A DNA stretch of 64,000 nucleotides. Source: an uncultured Lachnospiraceae bacterium (GTDB lineage: Bacteria; Bacillota; Clostridia; Lachnospirales; Lachnospiraceae). Positions 41,878-51,133 of the stretch are shown in pieces. The stretch's first letter is position 1; every line of letters begins with the position of its first letter. Both the position numbers and the translations under genes were made by a program. The stretch covers positions 1-64,000 of the forward strand of contig CANAPP010000003.1 of the NCBI GenBank assembly GCA_947363565.1, written 5' to 3'. Under the pieces are notes generated by a model. The model had not been told where the DNA came from, made no database searches, and worked only from the letters and a program-made list of their open reading frames with translations.

Positions 41878-42453
41878 GTGGAAGGCAAAGGAATTACCAG
41901 TGAAGCAGATTCTGTTAGAAGTGTGGATTTTGATAAAGTATATGAGGAAAATGTATCCGCAGTTTATCGGACGGCATTGTGTTATTCTGGAGATGAATAT
42001 GTGGCAGAAGAGATTACACAAGAAGTATTCCTCAAACTTTATATCAGCAAAGAAAATGTTAATGCGAATGCAGTCAGTACATGGTTAGTTACGACAGCAA
42101 GAAATATGGTGAAGAACCATAAAAGAGACAGGTGGCATGAGATTCCCAGAGGAGATATCTTTGAGGATGGAAGTCTGGAGTCACTTGTTGGCAGTACGGA
42201 AGAAGATATTATGGCAATATTGCATGACAGGGAATGCCATGGATTTGCAGGAAGGATATTCAGTGATTTGTATCAGATGAATGAACGTTGGTATGATGCG
42301 ATAACGATCACATATCTTCTGGAAAAGCCACAGAAGGAAGTGGCAGAGAATATGGGAGTGACGTTGGAAGTTTTGCATAGTATGTTGTATCGTGCAAAGA
42401 AGTGGATACAGAGAAAATATAAAGAAGAGTATGACCGTCTAAGTGATACATAA
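41878..42453 (+). CDS. ECF-like RNA polymerase sigma factor
   Basis: 191 residues from GTG 41878 after GAGGAAAG. Region 2 lies at about 20-85 ('FDKVYEENVSAVYRTALCYSGD', then 'EEITQEVFLKLY', cited as landmarks) and region 4 at about 135-180 ('WYDAITITYLLEKPQKEVAENMGV' in parts, then 'LYRAKKWIQRKY'). The size and layout fit ECF sigma-70 members. The DUF4367 protein encoded at 43758, beyond murG, has the shape of a membrane anti-sigma partner, but pairing is only a guess. Confidence 0.85.
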   Translation: MEGKGITSEADSVRSVDFDKVYEENVSAVYRTALCYSGDEYVAEEITQEVFLKLYISKENVNANAVSTWLVTTARNMVKNHKRDRWHEIPRGDIFEDGSLESLVGSTEEDIMAILHDRECHGFAGRIFSDLYQMNERWYDAITITYLLEKPQKEVAENMGVTLEVLHSMLYRAKKWIQRKYKEEYDRLSDT

Positions 42454-42454
42454 A

Positions 42455-42480
42455 AGAAGGTGCTTTTTGCACCTTCTATT
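42455..42480 (+). terminator. Intrinsic terminator after the sigma factor
   Basis: AGAAGGTGC and GCACCTTCT form a 9-bp stem with a 5-base T loop, followed by ATTTATAAG. It may also serve the convergent murG gene from the other side. Confidence 0.7.
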
Positions 42481-42540
42481 TATAAGATTATAACCTATGA
42501 ATTATAGCATTAATTTACATATTAGGATTATGGCAAAGTA

Positions 42541-43605
42541 TCAGGCTGTGACGGATTCAATTAAATCGATGATCGTGTCAATAGAATTCTGCTGCGAGGA
42601 ATTTTTCATCGCATTGATGTACTGTTCACGATGTTCGTATAGATTGCTTACAGCGTTTAAAAGCGTCCTGTCCGTCAAAGTTTCTTCTTCCAGAACGATG
42701 CTGAAGCCCTGGCGTTCAAAGGAACGGGCATTCAGGATCTGGTCGCCCCGGCTTGCATTGGCAGAGAGTGGGATCAACAGATTGGGCTTATGTAACGCAA
42801 GCAGTTCGCAGATAGCATTGGCACCGGCTCTGGATATGACGATATCCGTAAGTGCGAAGAGATCTTTCAGTTCTTCTTTTATATATTCGAATTGCGCATA
42901 TCCTTCAAGACCCTTAAGTGATGCGTCAAGCTTGCCGCGACCGCACAGGTGGATGATCTGAAAGGATTTCAAAAGCTCGGGGAGGATGGAGCGCACTGCT
43001 TCATTAACCGCGACTGCGCCGAGACTTCCGCCGACGACAAGAATTACCGGCTTGTCGGAAGTGAATCCAAGAAACTCCCGGGCTTTGAATTTATCTCCGG
43101 ATAACAGTTCCTGCCGGATAGGCGAACCGGTGAGGATTGCTTTCCCTTCGGGAAGAAGCTCTAAAGTCTCCGGGAAATTACAGCAGACCTTTGTGGCTGC
43201 TGACAAGGAAAGCTTATTGGCGAGACCTGGGGTCATGTCTGATTCGTGGATGATCACCGGTACACGGCATCTTTTCCCGGACAGGACTACAGGGACGGAC
43301 ACGAAGCCGCCTTTGGAAAATATAACGTCGGGCTTCAAGATCTTCACAAGCTTCTTTGCTTCGTTCATTCCCTTGAGGACGCGGAATGGATCTGTAAAAT
43401 TCTGGAGACTGAAATAGCGGCGGAGTTTTCCGGTGGCAATCCCATGATACGGGATGCCGAACTGCTCGATCAGTTCCTTCTCGATTCCGTTATAGGAGCC
43501 GATATAATGGATGTCATATTGCAGCTCCTTAAGCCGGGGAAGGAGAGCGATGTTAGGAGTAACATGGCCGGCGGTGCCGCCGCCTGTTAAGATAATACGT
43601 TTCAT
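42541..43605 (-). CDS. murG: UDP-N-acetylglucosamine transferase MurG
   Basis: 354 residues, standard length. The N terminus has 'TGGGTAGHV' (residues 7-15), the glycine-rich lipid-intermediate loop. The C-domain has 'VVGGSLGAVAVN' and 'SRAGANAICELLAL', the UDP-GlcNAc-binding region. It adds GlcNAc to lipid I to give lipid II on the inner face of the membrane. It stands apart from the usual division cluster, which is common in Lachnospiraceae. Confidence 0.95.
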   Translation of the reverse strand: MKRIILTGGGTAGHVTPNIALLPRLKELQYDIHYIGSYNGIEKELIEQFGIPYHGIATGKLRRYFSLQNFTDPFRVLKGMNEAKKLVKILKPDVIFSKGGFVSVPVVLSGKRCRVPVIIHESDMTPGLANKLSLSAATKVCCNFPETLELLPEGKAILTGSPIRQELLSGDKFKAREFLGFTSDKPVILVVGGSLGAVAVNEAVRSILPELLKSFQIIHLCGRGKLDASLKGLEGYAQFEYIKEELKDLFALTDIVISRAGANAICELLALHKPNLLIPLSANASRGDQILNARSFERQGFSIVLEEETLTDRTLLNAVSNLYEHREQYINAMKNSSQQNSIDTIIDLIESVTA

Positions 43606-43757
43606 AAAGAACCTCCGAAAAGAAAATCTTTAACTACTACAAGTTAAACAGTTTATAATCTGCAACAAAAGAACTGTTACTTATATATTATACAATCTGA
43701 TATAGATTGGTCAAGAGAAAGAGACGGGTGAACAGCCTGTTTTATGAGGTATTTTCA

Positions 43758-44603
43758 ATGGGAATGCAGAAAGATGATTTGGAACAGGTAATAAGAGAAG
43801 ACTTATACAGTGAGGCAGAAGCAATCCTGAGGGAAGTGGATGAATCTGGAACAGAGCAGATGTCCAGTGCTCTTAAAGATGATATCCGGCTTAAGCTGCA
43901 GAGTCGCATTGATACTTACGAAAAAGAACAGGTATACGCAGGGCTTTCCGAGAAAGACAGGGAAGCACTCATGCTTGGGCGCAGGCTGCAGGAGGAGCGT
44001 TCTGACGAGCACAAAGCCCGCAGGAAGAGGAGGCTTAGAGCGTATATGGCATCCGCAGCGGCAATATTGCTGGTACTGGGTGTTGGGATAACAAGTACAG
44101 GCGGGGCTGAGAGGATAGCCTCAGTGATCGAGCAGGTTGTTGGGGGGAGAAAAGTTGTACAGGTAGATTCTGATGAAGGGAATAAAGTGTCGGAGAGTGA
44201 GGATGAGGAGAAAGCATATCAGGAGATAAAAGATAAGTTTGGAATAGAACCAGTTAGATTGTATAATCAAAAAAAGGGTATGAAGTTTCTACAAATGGAT
44301 TTTGATGATAGTTTGCAGGTGGCTGAGATAATGTTTCAATATGAGGATAAAAAGCTTTTGTATATAATTAGTGCGGGATATTATAATTCTTCTTTTGGAT
44401 TTGATGCGGATGATGAAGTTATAGATCAAGAGGATATGAAGATTGAAGGAAATAATATCGAACTGACAGTATATCAAGTGAAAGGAACAAAAAATATTAA
44501 ATGTTCGGCTCATTTTACGTATAAAAAGTTAGAATATTTTCTGCAAGGGAGTATAGAAAAGGAAGATTTTAAATTAATTTTAAAAAAATTATATTTTTTG
44601 TAA
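43758..44603 (+). CDS. DUF4367 membrane protein, possible anti-sigma factor
   Basis: 281 residues from ATG 43758, chosen for the GAGGT eight bases upstream; the frame extends to TTG 43707. An acidic cytoplasmic N domain and a basic 'KARRKRRLR' stop segment precede one membrane helix (about 94-114). An acidic linker and a C-terminal DUF4367 domain follow, which is usually extracytoplasmic. This topology matches regulators of ECF sigma factors. The sigma factor at 41878 is the nearest candidate partner. Confidence 0.7.
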   Translation: MGMQKDDLEQVIREDLYSEAEAILREVDESGTEQMSSALKDDIRLKLQSRIDTYEKEQVYAGLSEKDREALMLGRRLQEERSDEHKARRKRRLRAYMASAAAILLVLGVGITSTGGAERIASVIEQVVGGRKVVQVDSDEGNKVSESEDEEKAYQEIKDKFGIEPVRLYNQKKGMKFLQMDFDDSLQVAEIMFQYEDKKLLYIISAGYYNSSFGFDADDEVIDQEDMKIEGNNIELTVYQVKGTKNIKCSAHFTYKKLEYFLQGSIEKEDFKLILKKLYFL

Positions 44604-44672
44604 AAATGCCGTCAGTTTTTGTCGAGTAATGTGTCTATATATATGAGAGTTAGGGAGGGATGGAGGTAAAAG

Positions 44673-45149
44673 ATGAAGAAAAAGAAAGTGAAGTCTATTG
44701 GTTGTATCCTGATGCTGGTGCTCTGTATGTTTGTTGTAAGTTTTGATGTGCATGCAGAAGAAGGCAGAAAGCAGATTGATGGTTCTTATCTGACAGATGA
44801 GAGTGAATCTATTGGCTACGCTACACAGATTGTCCGCGGAGTAGATTTGATGGCGGGGTATTCCAAATGTGTAAGGCTGGCTAATGGGAATCTCTATGTC
44901 GGCGGGACTACAATAGCGGAGCATACTGTGGAGAGAATTGGATTAGCAGTTGTTATTGAAAGGGCTAAAGAAGAGGACACTTCATGGGAAGGATATGAAA
45001 GTTGGATTGTTCGTGAAGAGAATACAGACCGGATAGCATCCAGTAAGGAGCTTAAGGTCGAAGGTGGTTATTACTACCGGGTAAAATGTATTCACTCTGC
45101 GAATGACGATGTAAGCAGTAGCTTTACCAACGGAGTATACATCAAGTAA
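44673..45149 (+). CDS. Secreted DUF6147 protein
   Basis: 158 residues. A Lys-rich start, a hydrophobic segment at about 10-26 and 'DVHAEE' form a clear signal peptide with an Ala cleavage site. The mature part (about 130 residues) is beta-rich, with 'YSKCVRLANGNLYVGGTT' and 'GYYYRVKCIHS', as in DUF6147. Function is unknown; it is probably released or wall-associated. Confidence 0.7.
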   Translation: MKKKKVKSIGCILMLVLCMFVVSFDVHAEEGRKQIDGSYLTDESESIGYATQIVRGVDLMAGYSKCVRLANGNLYVGGTTIAEHTVERIGLAVVIERAKEEDTSWEGYESWIVREENTDRIASSKELKVEGGYYYRVKCIHSANDDVSSSFTNGVYIK

Positions 45150-45156
45150 CCTGCTA

Positions 45157-45192
45157 GCCGTAATAGAGATCATCCAGTCGCTCTATTATGGC
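45157..45192 (+). terminator. Hairpin after the DUF6147 gene
   Basis: GCCGTAATAGAG and CTCTATTATGGC form a 12-base stem with one G-U pair, a few bases after the stop codon. There is no U-run, so it is a weak terminator or processing stem. Confidence 0.45.
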
Positions 45193-45223
45193 ACCTCGGT
45201 ATAATCTCAGTATGTTGAGTCTG

Positions 45224-45365
45224 CTGGGAAGACTGTGACAAGCATCGCCGCGGGGAATGGTTGTTGACAAGTGGATAACAAAACTACAGTAGAAAAAGTA
45301 AACGAAAAATTATGTTGTGAGACAAAGGAACCGTTGTATAGCGATGCAGGTCACAGTCTTCCCAG
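45224..45365 (+). ncRNA. Candidate structured RNA or leader upstream of cysD
   Basis: CTGGGAAGACTGTGAC (45224-45239) pairs perfectly with GTCACAGTCTTCCCAG (45350-45365). After a 2-by-2 internal loop, GCATCGC (45242-45248) pairs with GCGATGC (45341-45347). Inside, GGTT/AACC and ATAACA/TGTTGT can extend the rod. The strand of the RNA is assumed from the terminator at 45387. I recognise no known riboswitch or T-box motif. A 6S-like rod or a cysteine/sulfate-responsive leader are possible. Confidence 0.5.
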
Positions 45366-45386
45366 ATGTAAGAGGAAACGGAGAAA

Positions 45387-45415
45387 AGGATGCCAAGATG
45401 GGGGCGTCCTTTTTT
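45387..45415 (+). terminator. Intrinsic terminator between the structured RNA and cysD
   Basis: AGGATGCC and GGCGTCCT form an 8-bp stem with one G-U pair, followed by T6. It lies 97 bases upstream of cysD, so it ends a short RNA or acts as an attenuator for the operon. Confidence 0.75.
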
Positions 45416-45511
45416 CATATTATTTAATATTAGTTTAATTTTCCAGTGGTAATTTATACATACTGTGGATAACAAGGTCACAAAATAACAAAAAAGAGAC
45501 GGGAGTAGAAG

Positions 45512-46405
45512 ATGAACCATTTAGAAGAACTTGAAGCAGAAGCAATCTATATTATGAGAGAAGTGGCAGCAGAATGTGAGAAGCCGGTTATGCTGTATTC
45601 TATTGGTAAGGATTCTTCAGTTATGCTTCATCTGGCGCTAAAGGCATTTTATCCGGAGAAGCCGCCCTTTCCTTTCCTCCATGTGAACACGACATGGAAG
45701 TTCCCGGAGATGATTGAATTCCGGGATAAGCGGGCGAGAGAGCTTGGGATAGAGATGCTGGAGTACATTAATGAGGATGGCGTAAAGCAGGGAATTAATC
45801 CTTTTGATCATGGTGCTGCCTATACGGACATCATGAAGACGCAGGCGTTAAAGCAGGCTTTAGACAAATACGGCTTCACCGCAGCTTTTGGTGGGGGAAG
45901 GCGGGATGAAGAGAAGTCCCGCGCAAAAGAGCGGATTTTTTCATTTCGGAATTCTGAGCATGCATGGGATCCGAAAAATCAGCGGCCGGAGATGTGGAAG
46001 CTCTATAACACCAGGATCAACCAGGGTGAGAGTATCCGCGTATTTCCGCTGTCCAACTGGACGGAAGCTGATATCTGGCAATATATCAAGAAAGAAAATA
46101 TACCGATCGTGCCGTTGTATTTTGCTGCGCCCCGGCCAGTCATCGAACGGGACGGCAACATCATCATGGCTGCAGACGACAGATTAAAACTTCGGCCTGG
46201 CGAGAAGATAGAGATGAAGACGGTGCGTTTCCGTACACTGGGCTGTTATCCGCTGACAGGCGGAGTGGAATCTTCTGCGGCGACGTTGGATGAAATTATC
46301 GAGGAGACACTGGGAGCCGTGGAGTCAGAGAGGACAAGCCGGGTCATTGATTCGGACGGCGGCTCCGCCAGCATGGAAAAGAGAAAACGAGAGGGATATT
46401 TTTAA
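45512..46405 (+). CDS. cysD: Sulfate adenylyltransferase subunit 2
   Basis: 297 residues. It has the PP-loop '[13 protein letters not shown]' at about 30-42, 'HVNTTWKF', '[16 protein letters not shown]' and the C-terminal '[12 protein letters not shown]', all typical of CysD. With CysN it makes adenosine phosphosulfate from sulfate and ATP. It is followed at once by cysNC (1-base gap). No cysH, cysJ or cysI is nearby. Confidence 0.96.
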   Translation: MNHLEELEAEAIYIMREVAAECEKPVMLYSIGKDSSVMLHLALKAFYPEKPPFPFLHVNTTWKFPEMIEFRDKRARELGIEMLEYINEDGVKQGINPFDHGAAYTDIMKTQALKQALDKYGFTAAFGGGRRDEEKSRAKERIFSFRNSEHAWDPKNQRPEMWKLYNTRINQGESIRVFPLSNWTEADIWQYIKKENIPIVPLYFAAPRPVIERDGNIIMAADDRLKLRPGEKIEMKTVRFRTLGCYPLTGGVESSAATLDEIIEETLGAVESERTSRVIDSDGGSASMEKRKREGYF

Positions 46406-46406
46406 G

Positions 46407-48233
46407 ATGAAAAACGACTTGTTAAAATTTATAACCTGCGGAAGCGTAGACGACGGGAAATCTACGCTTATCGGGCATATGCTCTATGACGCGAAGCTGC
46501 TTTTTACGGATCAGAAAAAAGCACTTGAGCTAGATTCCAAGGTAGGCTCCAATGACGGAAAGATTGACTATTCGCTGCTGCTTGACGGACTCATGGCAGA
46601 AAGAGAGCAGGGGATTACCATTGATGTGGCTTATCGTTATTTTACAACGGAGAATAGGAGTTTTATCGTGGCAGATACCCCTGGGCATGAGGAATATACG
46701 AGAAATATGGCGGTTGGGGCATCTTTTGCCGCACTCACGGTTATTCTGGTCGATGCCAGCCAGGGCGTGCTGCTCCAGACGAAGCGCCATGCGAGGATCT
46801 GCGCACTGATGGGTATCCGTCACTTTGTCTTTGCGGTAAATAAGATGGATCTGGTCCACTATGACCAGGCACGCTTCCAGAAGGTGAAGAGAGATATCAA
46901 GATGCTGATGTCGGAGTTTGACTATAAGAGCATAAAAGTTATTCCGGTGTCAGCTACAGAAGGAGACAATATTACGAACAAATCCAGCGAGATGGTATGG
47001 TATACCGGGCCGTCCCTCCTCCGTTATCTGGAGACTATCGATGTGTCGAAGGAAGATGAGAATGCGGGGTTTGTCATGCCAGTTCAGCGGGTGTGCCGCC
47101 CGCACAGAGAATTCCGGGGCTTTCAGGGGCAGATTGCGTCCGGAGAGATCGCGGTAGGGGATACCGTTACCGTACTTCCGAGCAAGGAGAAGGCCAGGGT
47201 GGCGAGCATCCTTCAGGGAGATAAGGAAGTAGAAAGGAGCGGGAGCGGACACGCAGTCACGATACAGTTTGATTCGGAGATCGATGTGTCCAGAGGCTGC
47301 GTTCTGACAAGGGAAAGCAGTATGACCGTCGGCAGGATGCTGATCGCTTCTATTTTGTGGATGGATGACAGCAATCTGACGGCCGGCATGAATTTCCTGC
47401 TTAAGCTTGGAACCCAGCAGGTTCCGGCAACTGTCCTGGAAATTAAGCATAAGATAGATATTAATTCGGGAAATAAGATTGAGGCATCGACAATCTGCAA
47501 AAATGAGATTGCCCTCTGCGAGATCTCTGTTGGGAGCCGGATTGTGTTTGACGAATTTTCAAACCATCAGGAGCTTGGGTCATTGATCCTGATCAACCGG
47601 ATCACGAATATGACCTCTGCCTGCGGAGTGGTTGTCCAGGAAAGCGTAAAGGAGAATAATGTCACCTGGAATAATATGGACATTACCAGGACACTCAGAG
47701 AGGGGCAGCTTGGGCAAAGGGCAGTGACGGTATGGATGACTGGACTTTCCGGCTCCGGCAAATCAACAGTCGCCAATGCCCTGGAAAAGAAGCTGTTTTC
47801 TATGGGAAGGCATACGATGCTCCTTGACGGGGACAACGTCCGGATGGGACTGAATAAGAATCTCGGTTTCGGGCAGCAGGACCGCATCGAAAATATCCGA
47901 AGGATTGCGGAGGTCGCGAAGCTGATGAATGACGCGGGACTTATCGTCCTGACCTCATTTATCTCACCTTATACGCGGGATCGGAGAGATGCGAAGAGGA
48001 TCATCGGGGACAGCTTTATCGAGGTATATATCAGTACGCCGCTTGAGGAGTGTGAGCGCCGGGATGTGAAGGGGCTTTACCAGGCGGCAAGAGAAGGTAA
48101 GATCGCGGATTTTACCGGTATTACCAGCCCTTACGAGGCTCCGGAGAATCCGGATATTACGATCGATACCTCGCAGCATGACCTTGAAGAGTGTGTGGAC
48201 ATCATTATACAGAAATTAGAACATCTTATATAG
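46407..48233 (+). CDS. cysN: Sulfate adenylyltransferase GTPase fused to APS kinase (CysN-CysC)
   Basis: 608 residues from ATG 46407; an upstream in-frame extension lies inside cysD and is rejected. The CysN part has Walker A 'GSVDDGKST' (12-20), 'DTPGHEEYTRN' and 'NKMDLV', followed by two beta-barrel domains. The C-terminal 170 residues are APS kinase with P-loop 'GLSGSGKST' at about 448-456 and 'FISPYTRDRR'. The enzyme activates sulfate and phosphorylates APS to PAPS, the donor for sulfotransferases. Confidence 0.95.
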   Translation: MKNDLLKFITCGSVDDGKSTLIGHMLYDAKLLFTDQKKALELDSKVGSNDGKIDYSLLLDGLMAEREQGITIDVAYRYFTTENRSFIVADTPGHEEYTRNMAVGASFAALTVILVDASQGVLLQTKRHARICALMGIRHFVFAVNKMDLVHYDQARFQKVKRDIKMLMSEFDYKSIKVIPVSATEGDNITNKSSEMVWYTGPSLLRYLETIDVSKEDENAGFVMPVQRVCRPHREFRGFQGQIASGEIAVGDTVTVLPSKEKARVASILQGDKEVERSGSGHAVTIQFDSEIDVSRGCVLTRESSMTVGRMLIASILWMDDSNLTAGMNFLLKLGTQQVPATVLEIKHKIDINSGNKIEASTICKNEIALCEISVGSRIVFDEFSNHQELGSLILINRITNMTSACGVVVQESVKENNVTWNNMDITRTLREGQLGQRAVTVWMTGLSGSGKSTVANALEKKLFSMGRHTMLLDGDNVRMGLNKNLGFGQQDRIENIRRIAEVAKLMNDAGLIVLTSFISPYTRDRRDAKRIIGDSFIEVYISTPLEECERRDVKGLYQAAREGKIADFTGITSPYEAPENPDITIDTSQHDLEECVDIIIQKLEHLI

Positions 48234-48248
48234 TTACGGAGGATGCGA

Positions 48249-49394
48249 ATGAAGACATTATATGTTCATATAGGGACACCGAAGACGGGAACATCCGCAA
48301 TACAGGAATTATGTGTGCAGAACCGGGCGTTATTGGAGAGCAAAGGATACGGCTATCCTGAATTTGCGAACAATTATACCGGGTATTCCAAGCGGCGGAA
48401 CGGGATGTTCCTTCAGAAAAGTATTTACCGGAATGGTGTGCGCCAGATTGGGGAAGAAAAGCAACGTTTTCAGGAAAATATGAATATCATCTTGCGTCAA
48501 TTTGAAATATATGATAATGTTATACTTTCAGATGAAGGAATCTGGACAGCGAGTTACAAGCTGGGAGAATCCTTGTGGAAAAGACTGAAGGATGCCGGTG
48601 AGCGCCATAAATTTGCGGTAAAGATCATCGTGTATTTAAGACGTCAGGATGTGTATATGGATTCCCGGTGGAAGCAGCGGGTGAAAGGGAATTCGCTGAA
48701 AAAATCTGCGTCCTACATTCCGTGGGAGAGGTATATCAGCCATTTTCCGTCAGAGCTTCAGCTTGATTACTATACAGCACTTGAGACGATTTCTGCGGTG
48801 CTTGGAAAGGAGAATACGATTGTGCGCCGTTATGAGAGGAACAGTTTTCCAGACGGCATGATACAGGCGGATTTTCTTAAGGTTATCGGGCTTGAGCTGA
48901 CGGATGAATATCTCATACAGAAGGATACGGTGAATCAGAGCCTGTCCGGGAATACGTGTGAGATCAAACGGGTCTTAAGTACGTTGCCGGAGCTTACTGA
49001 GGAGGAGAGCCTGCTTTTCAGGCATATCCTGCTTAGCTATAGCAAGATATCGGATGCGTCATATCCCAGCAGCATGTTTTCTGTTGCGGAAGCAAAGGAG
49101 TTCTTAGAGCAGTTTGAGGAGGGGAACCGCAAGGTCGCTGAGGAATATCTCGGCGAACCGGGAGAGGAGCTTTTCGATCAGAGCTTTAAGGATGTTCCGA
49201 AGTGGGAAAAGGATAATCCATATATGATAGATGATGTCATCCGCTTTGCGGCGGCGGCGAATATCAGTGTGCTTAGAAAGATGGAGGAGGAGAACAGGGC
49301 TTTAAGGGCAGAGCTTAAAGAGCTTAAGCATAAGCTCCGCCATCCGTTTAAGACATTGGTAAATATATTATTGAAGAGGAAGTATAACCGATGA
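48249..49394 (+). CDS. Sulfotransferase-like P-loop protein
   Basis: 381 residues from ATG 48249; GGAGG is correctly spaced for it, while ATG 48243 is too close. The N terminus 'YVHIGTPKTGTSAIQ' is the PAPS 5'-phosphosulfate loop of sulfotransferases. 'VYLRRQDVYMDSRWKQ' later resembles the 3'-phosphate region. The C terminus has a coiled helix (about 335-370) and a basic end. It sits directly after the PAPS-making genes and overlaps the transporter gene by four bases (ATGA). The acceptor is unknown. Confidence 0.78.
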   Translation: MKTLYVHIGTPKTGTSAIQELCVQNRALLESKGYGYPEFANNYTGYSKRRNGMFLQKSIYRNGVRQIGEEKQRFQENMNIILRQFEIYDNVILSDEGIWTASYKLGESLWKRLKDAGERHKFAVKIIVYLRRQDVYMDSRWKQRVKGNSLKKSASYIPWERYISHFPSELQLDYYTALETISAVLGKENTIVRRYERNSFPDGMIQADFLKVIGLELTDEYLIQKDTVNQSLSGNTCEIKRVLSTLPELTEEESLLFRHILLSYSKISDASYPSSMFSVAEAKEFLEQFEEGNRKVAEEYLGEPGEELFDQSFKDVPKWEKDNPYMIDDVIRFAAAANISVLRKMEEENRALRAELKELKHKLRHPFKTLVNILLKRKYNR

Positions 49395-50362
49395 AAAAAA
49401 GATTTATACAAAGTCTGACAGTAGCAGGAGTTCTGGCGCTGTCCCTTATCCTGCCGGGCTGCGGGAAGAGTTCCGGCAGTGATGAGCTGACTATCGGGTA
49501 TTTTAATAATGTTACCCATGCGCAGGCTCTTTATATGAAAGCGACAGGCTCTATGGAGGAAGCACTTTCTGATGGGATGAAGGTGAACTGGACGGCGTTT
49601 AATGCAGGGCCTGCGGAGGTCGAGGCTCTGTTTGCGGGAGACATCGATATCGGATATATCGGTCCGGTGCCGGCGGTTACTGCAAACGTGAAGTCAAAAG
49701 GCGATGTGAAGATACTGTCCGGAGTATCGAAGGCTGGGGCAGTCTTGGTGAAGTCCCCAAAAGCAGAGATTAATCGTGCGGCTGATCTGGACGGAAAGAC
49801 AGTCGCGATCCCGCAGATCGGTAACACCCAGCATCTGTGCCTTCTGAAGCTTTTGGAAGATAACGGACTGTCCCCGGTGGATAAGGGCGGGACTGTCGAT
49901 GTGACCGCGGTGGAGAATGCGGATGTCATGAATATGATGGATCAGGGCAACATCGATGCTGCCCTGGTTCCTGAGCCGTGGGGAACGACGCTTGAGCAAA
50001 ACGGCGCCCAGATCGTCCTGGATTATGATGAAGTATATAAGGACGGAGATTATCCGGTGGCGGTTGTGGTCGTGCGCAGCGAGTTCATGGAGGAGAATCC
50101 TGAGGTAGTGGAGGCGTTTCTTGCGGAGCATGAAAAGGTGACGGATTATATCACGGAGAATGTGCCGGATGCTTCGGTTGTAGTCAATAAAGAGATCAAT
50201 GACGCTACAGGGAAATCCCTGGATGAAGCGATCCTTTCGGGAGCCTTCGGAAAGATTGTATTTACCACGGATGTCAACGAGGATGCCATTCGGGAATTTG
50301 CGGATATCTCTCTGGATCAGGGATTTATCATGGAAGATTATAAGGATATTTTTATCGAATAG
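49391..50362 (+). CDS. ABC transporter substrate-binding lipoprotein (SsuA/TauA/NrtA type)
   Basis: 323 residues. A signal sequence with lipobox L-P-G-C gives Cys24 for lipid anchoring. 'LTIGYFNNVTHAQALYM', 'GDIDIGYIGPVPAV' and 'ALVPEPWGTTL' are typical of binding proteins for aliphatic sulfonates, taurine, sulfate esters or similar small anions. It overlaps the sulfotransferase-like gene by four bases. In this operon a sulfur-containing oxyanion is the likely substrate, possibly sulfate itself. Confidence 0.85.
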   Translation: MKKRFIQSLTVAGVLALSLILPGCGKSSGSDELTIGYFNNVTHAQALYMKATGSMEEALSDGMKVNWTAFNAGPAEVEALFAGDIDIGYIGPVPAVTANVKSKGDVKILSGVSKAGAVLVKSPKAEINRAADLDGKTVAIPQIGNTQHLCLLKLLEDNGLSPVDKGGTVDVTAVENADVMNMMDQGNIDAALVPEPWGTTLEQNGAQIVLDYDEVYKDGDYPVAVVVVRSEFMEENPEVVEAFLAEHEKVTDYITENVPDASVVVNKEINDATGKSLDEAILSGAFGKIVFTTDVNEDAIREFADISLDQGFIMEDYKDIFIE

Positions 50363-50377
50363 CAGGAAGGTTTTCTT

Positions 50378-51133
50378 ATGTCACTAATACTGAAGAATGT
50401 CAGCAAGACTTTTGAAGATGCCAAAGGGGATGTGTTAAATAATATCAACCTGGAGATACAAAATGGGGAATTTGTCTGTGTCGTCGGGCAGAGCGGGTGT
50501 GGGAAGAGTACGCTGCTCAATCTCATCGCGGGGCTTGAGAAGCCCACATCCGGGGAGATCCTGTTGAACGGGAAACGGTTTGACGGGCCTTCCGCGAACC
50601 GTGTTGTCATGTTCCAGGAGCATGCTTTATTTCCCTGGCTCAACGTTATAGAGAATGTGAAGTTCGGCATGAAGCTTGCGTCTCTTCCGGCTAATGAGCA
50701 GGAAGAGACGGCGATGAAATACCTGCGGATGATGCAGCTTGAGGAATACCGGGATTATGCCATACACCAGCTCTCCGGCGGGATGCGCCAGAGGGTGGCG
50801 TTGGCGAGGGCGCTGACGCTGGATTCTGAGATCCTTCTTATGGATGAGCCATTTTCGGCGCTTGATAAGCAGACCTCGAACCGACTCAGGGCGGAGCTTC
50901 AGGAGATCTGGCTCAAGACGAAGCGCACGATTCTGTTTATCACGCATAGCGTGGAAGAGGCAGTATATCTTGCGGACAGGGTGATCGTCATATCACCTGC
51001 AGTGAACAGTATTGCGGATGTGATTTCCATCGACCTTGAACGGCCGCGTTATGTTTACGATGAAAAATTTGTTGATTACCGCCATAGAATTCTGGAGGAA
51101 GTGCAGGGGAATACGGGCAATGAAAAAAAATAA
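50378..51133 (+). CDS. ABC transporter ATP-binding protein (SsuB type)
   Basis: 251 residues. Walker A 'GQSGCGKST' at about 36-44, signature 'LSGGMRQRVALARAL' at about 130-144, Walker B 'ILLMDEPFSALD' at about 151-162, and a switch His in 'FITHSVEEA'. It energises uptake with the permease at 51120. It overlaps that gene by 14 bases. Confidence 0.92.
   Translation: MSLILKNVSKTFEDAKGDVLNNINLEIQNGEFVCVVGQSGCGKSTLLNLIAGLEKPTSGEILLNGKRFDGPSANRVVMFQEHALFPWLNVIENVKFGMKLASLPANEQEETAMKYLRMMQLEEYRDYAIHQLSGGMRQRVALARALTLDSEILLMDEPFSALDKQTSNRLRAELQEIWLKTKRTILFITHSVEEAVYLADRVIVISPAVNSIADVISIDLERPRYVYDEKFVDYRHRILEEVQGNTGNEKK

Noticed and set aside
45224..45415. T-box or SAM riboswitch before cysD
   Set aside because: The conserved T-box sequence and S-box core could not be found, so only an unclassified structured RNA is reported.
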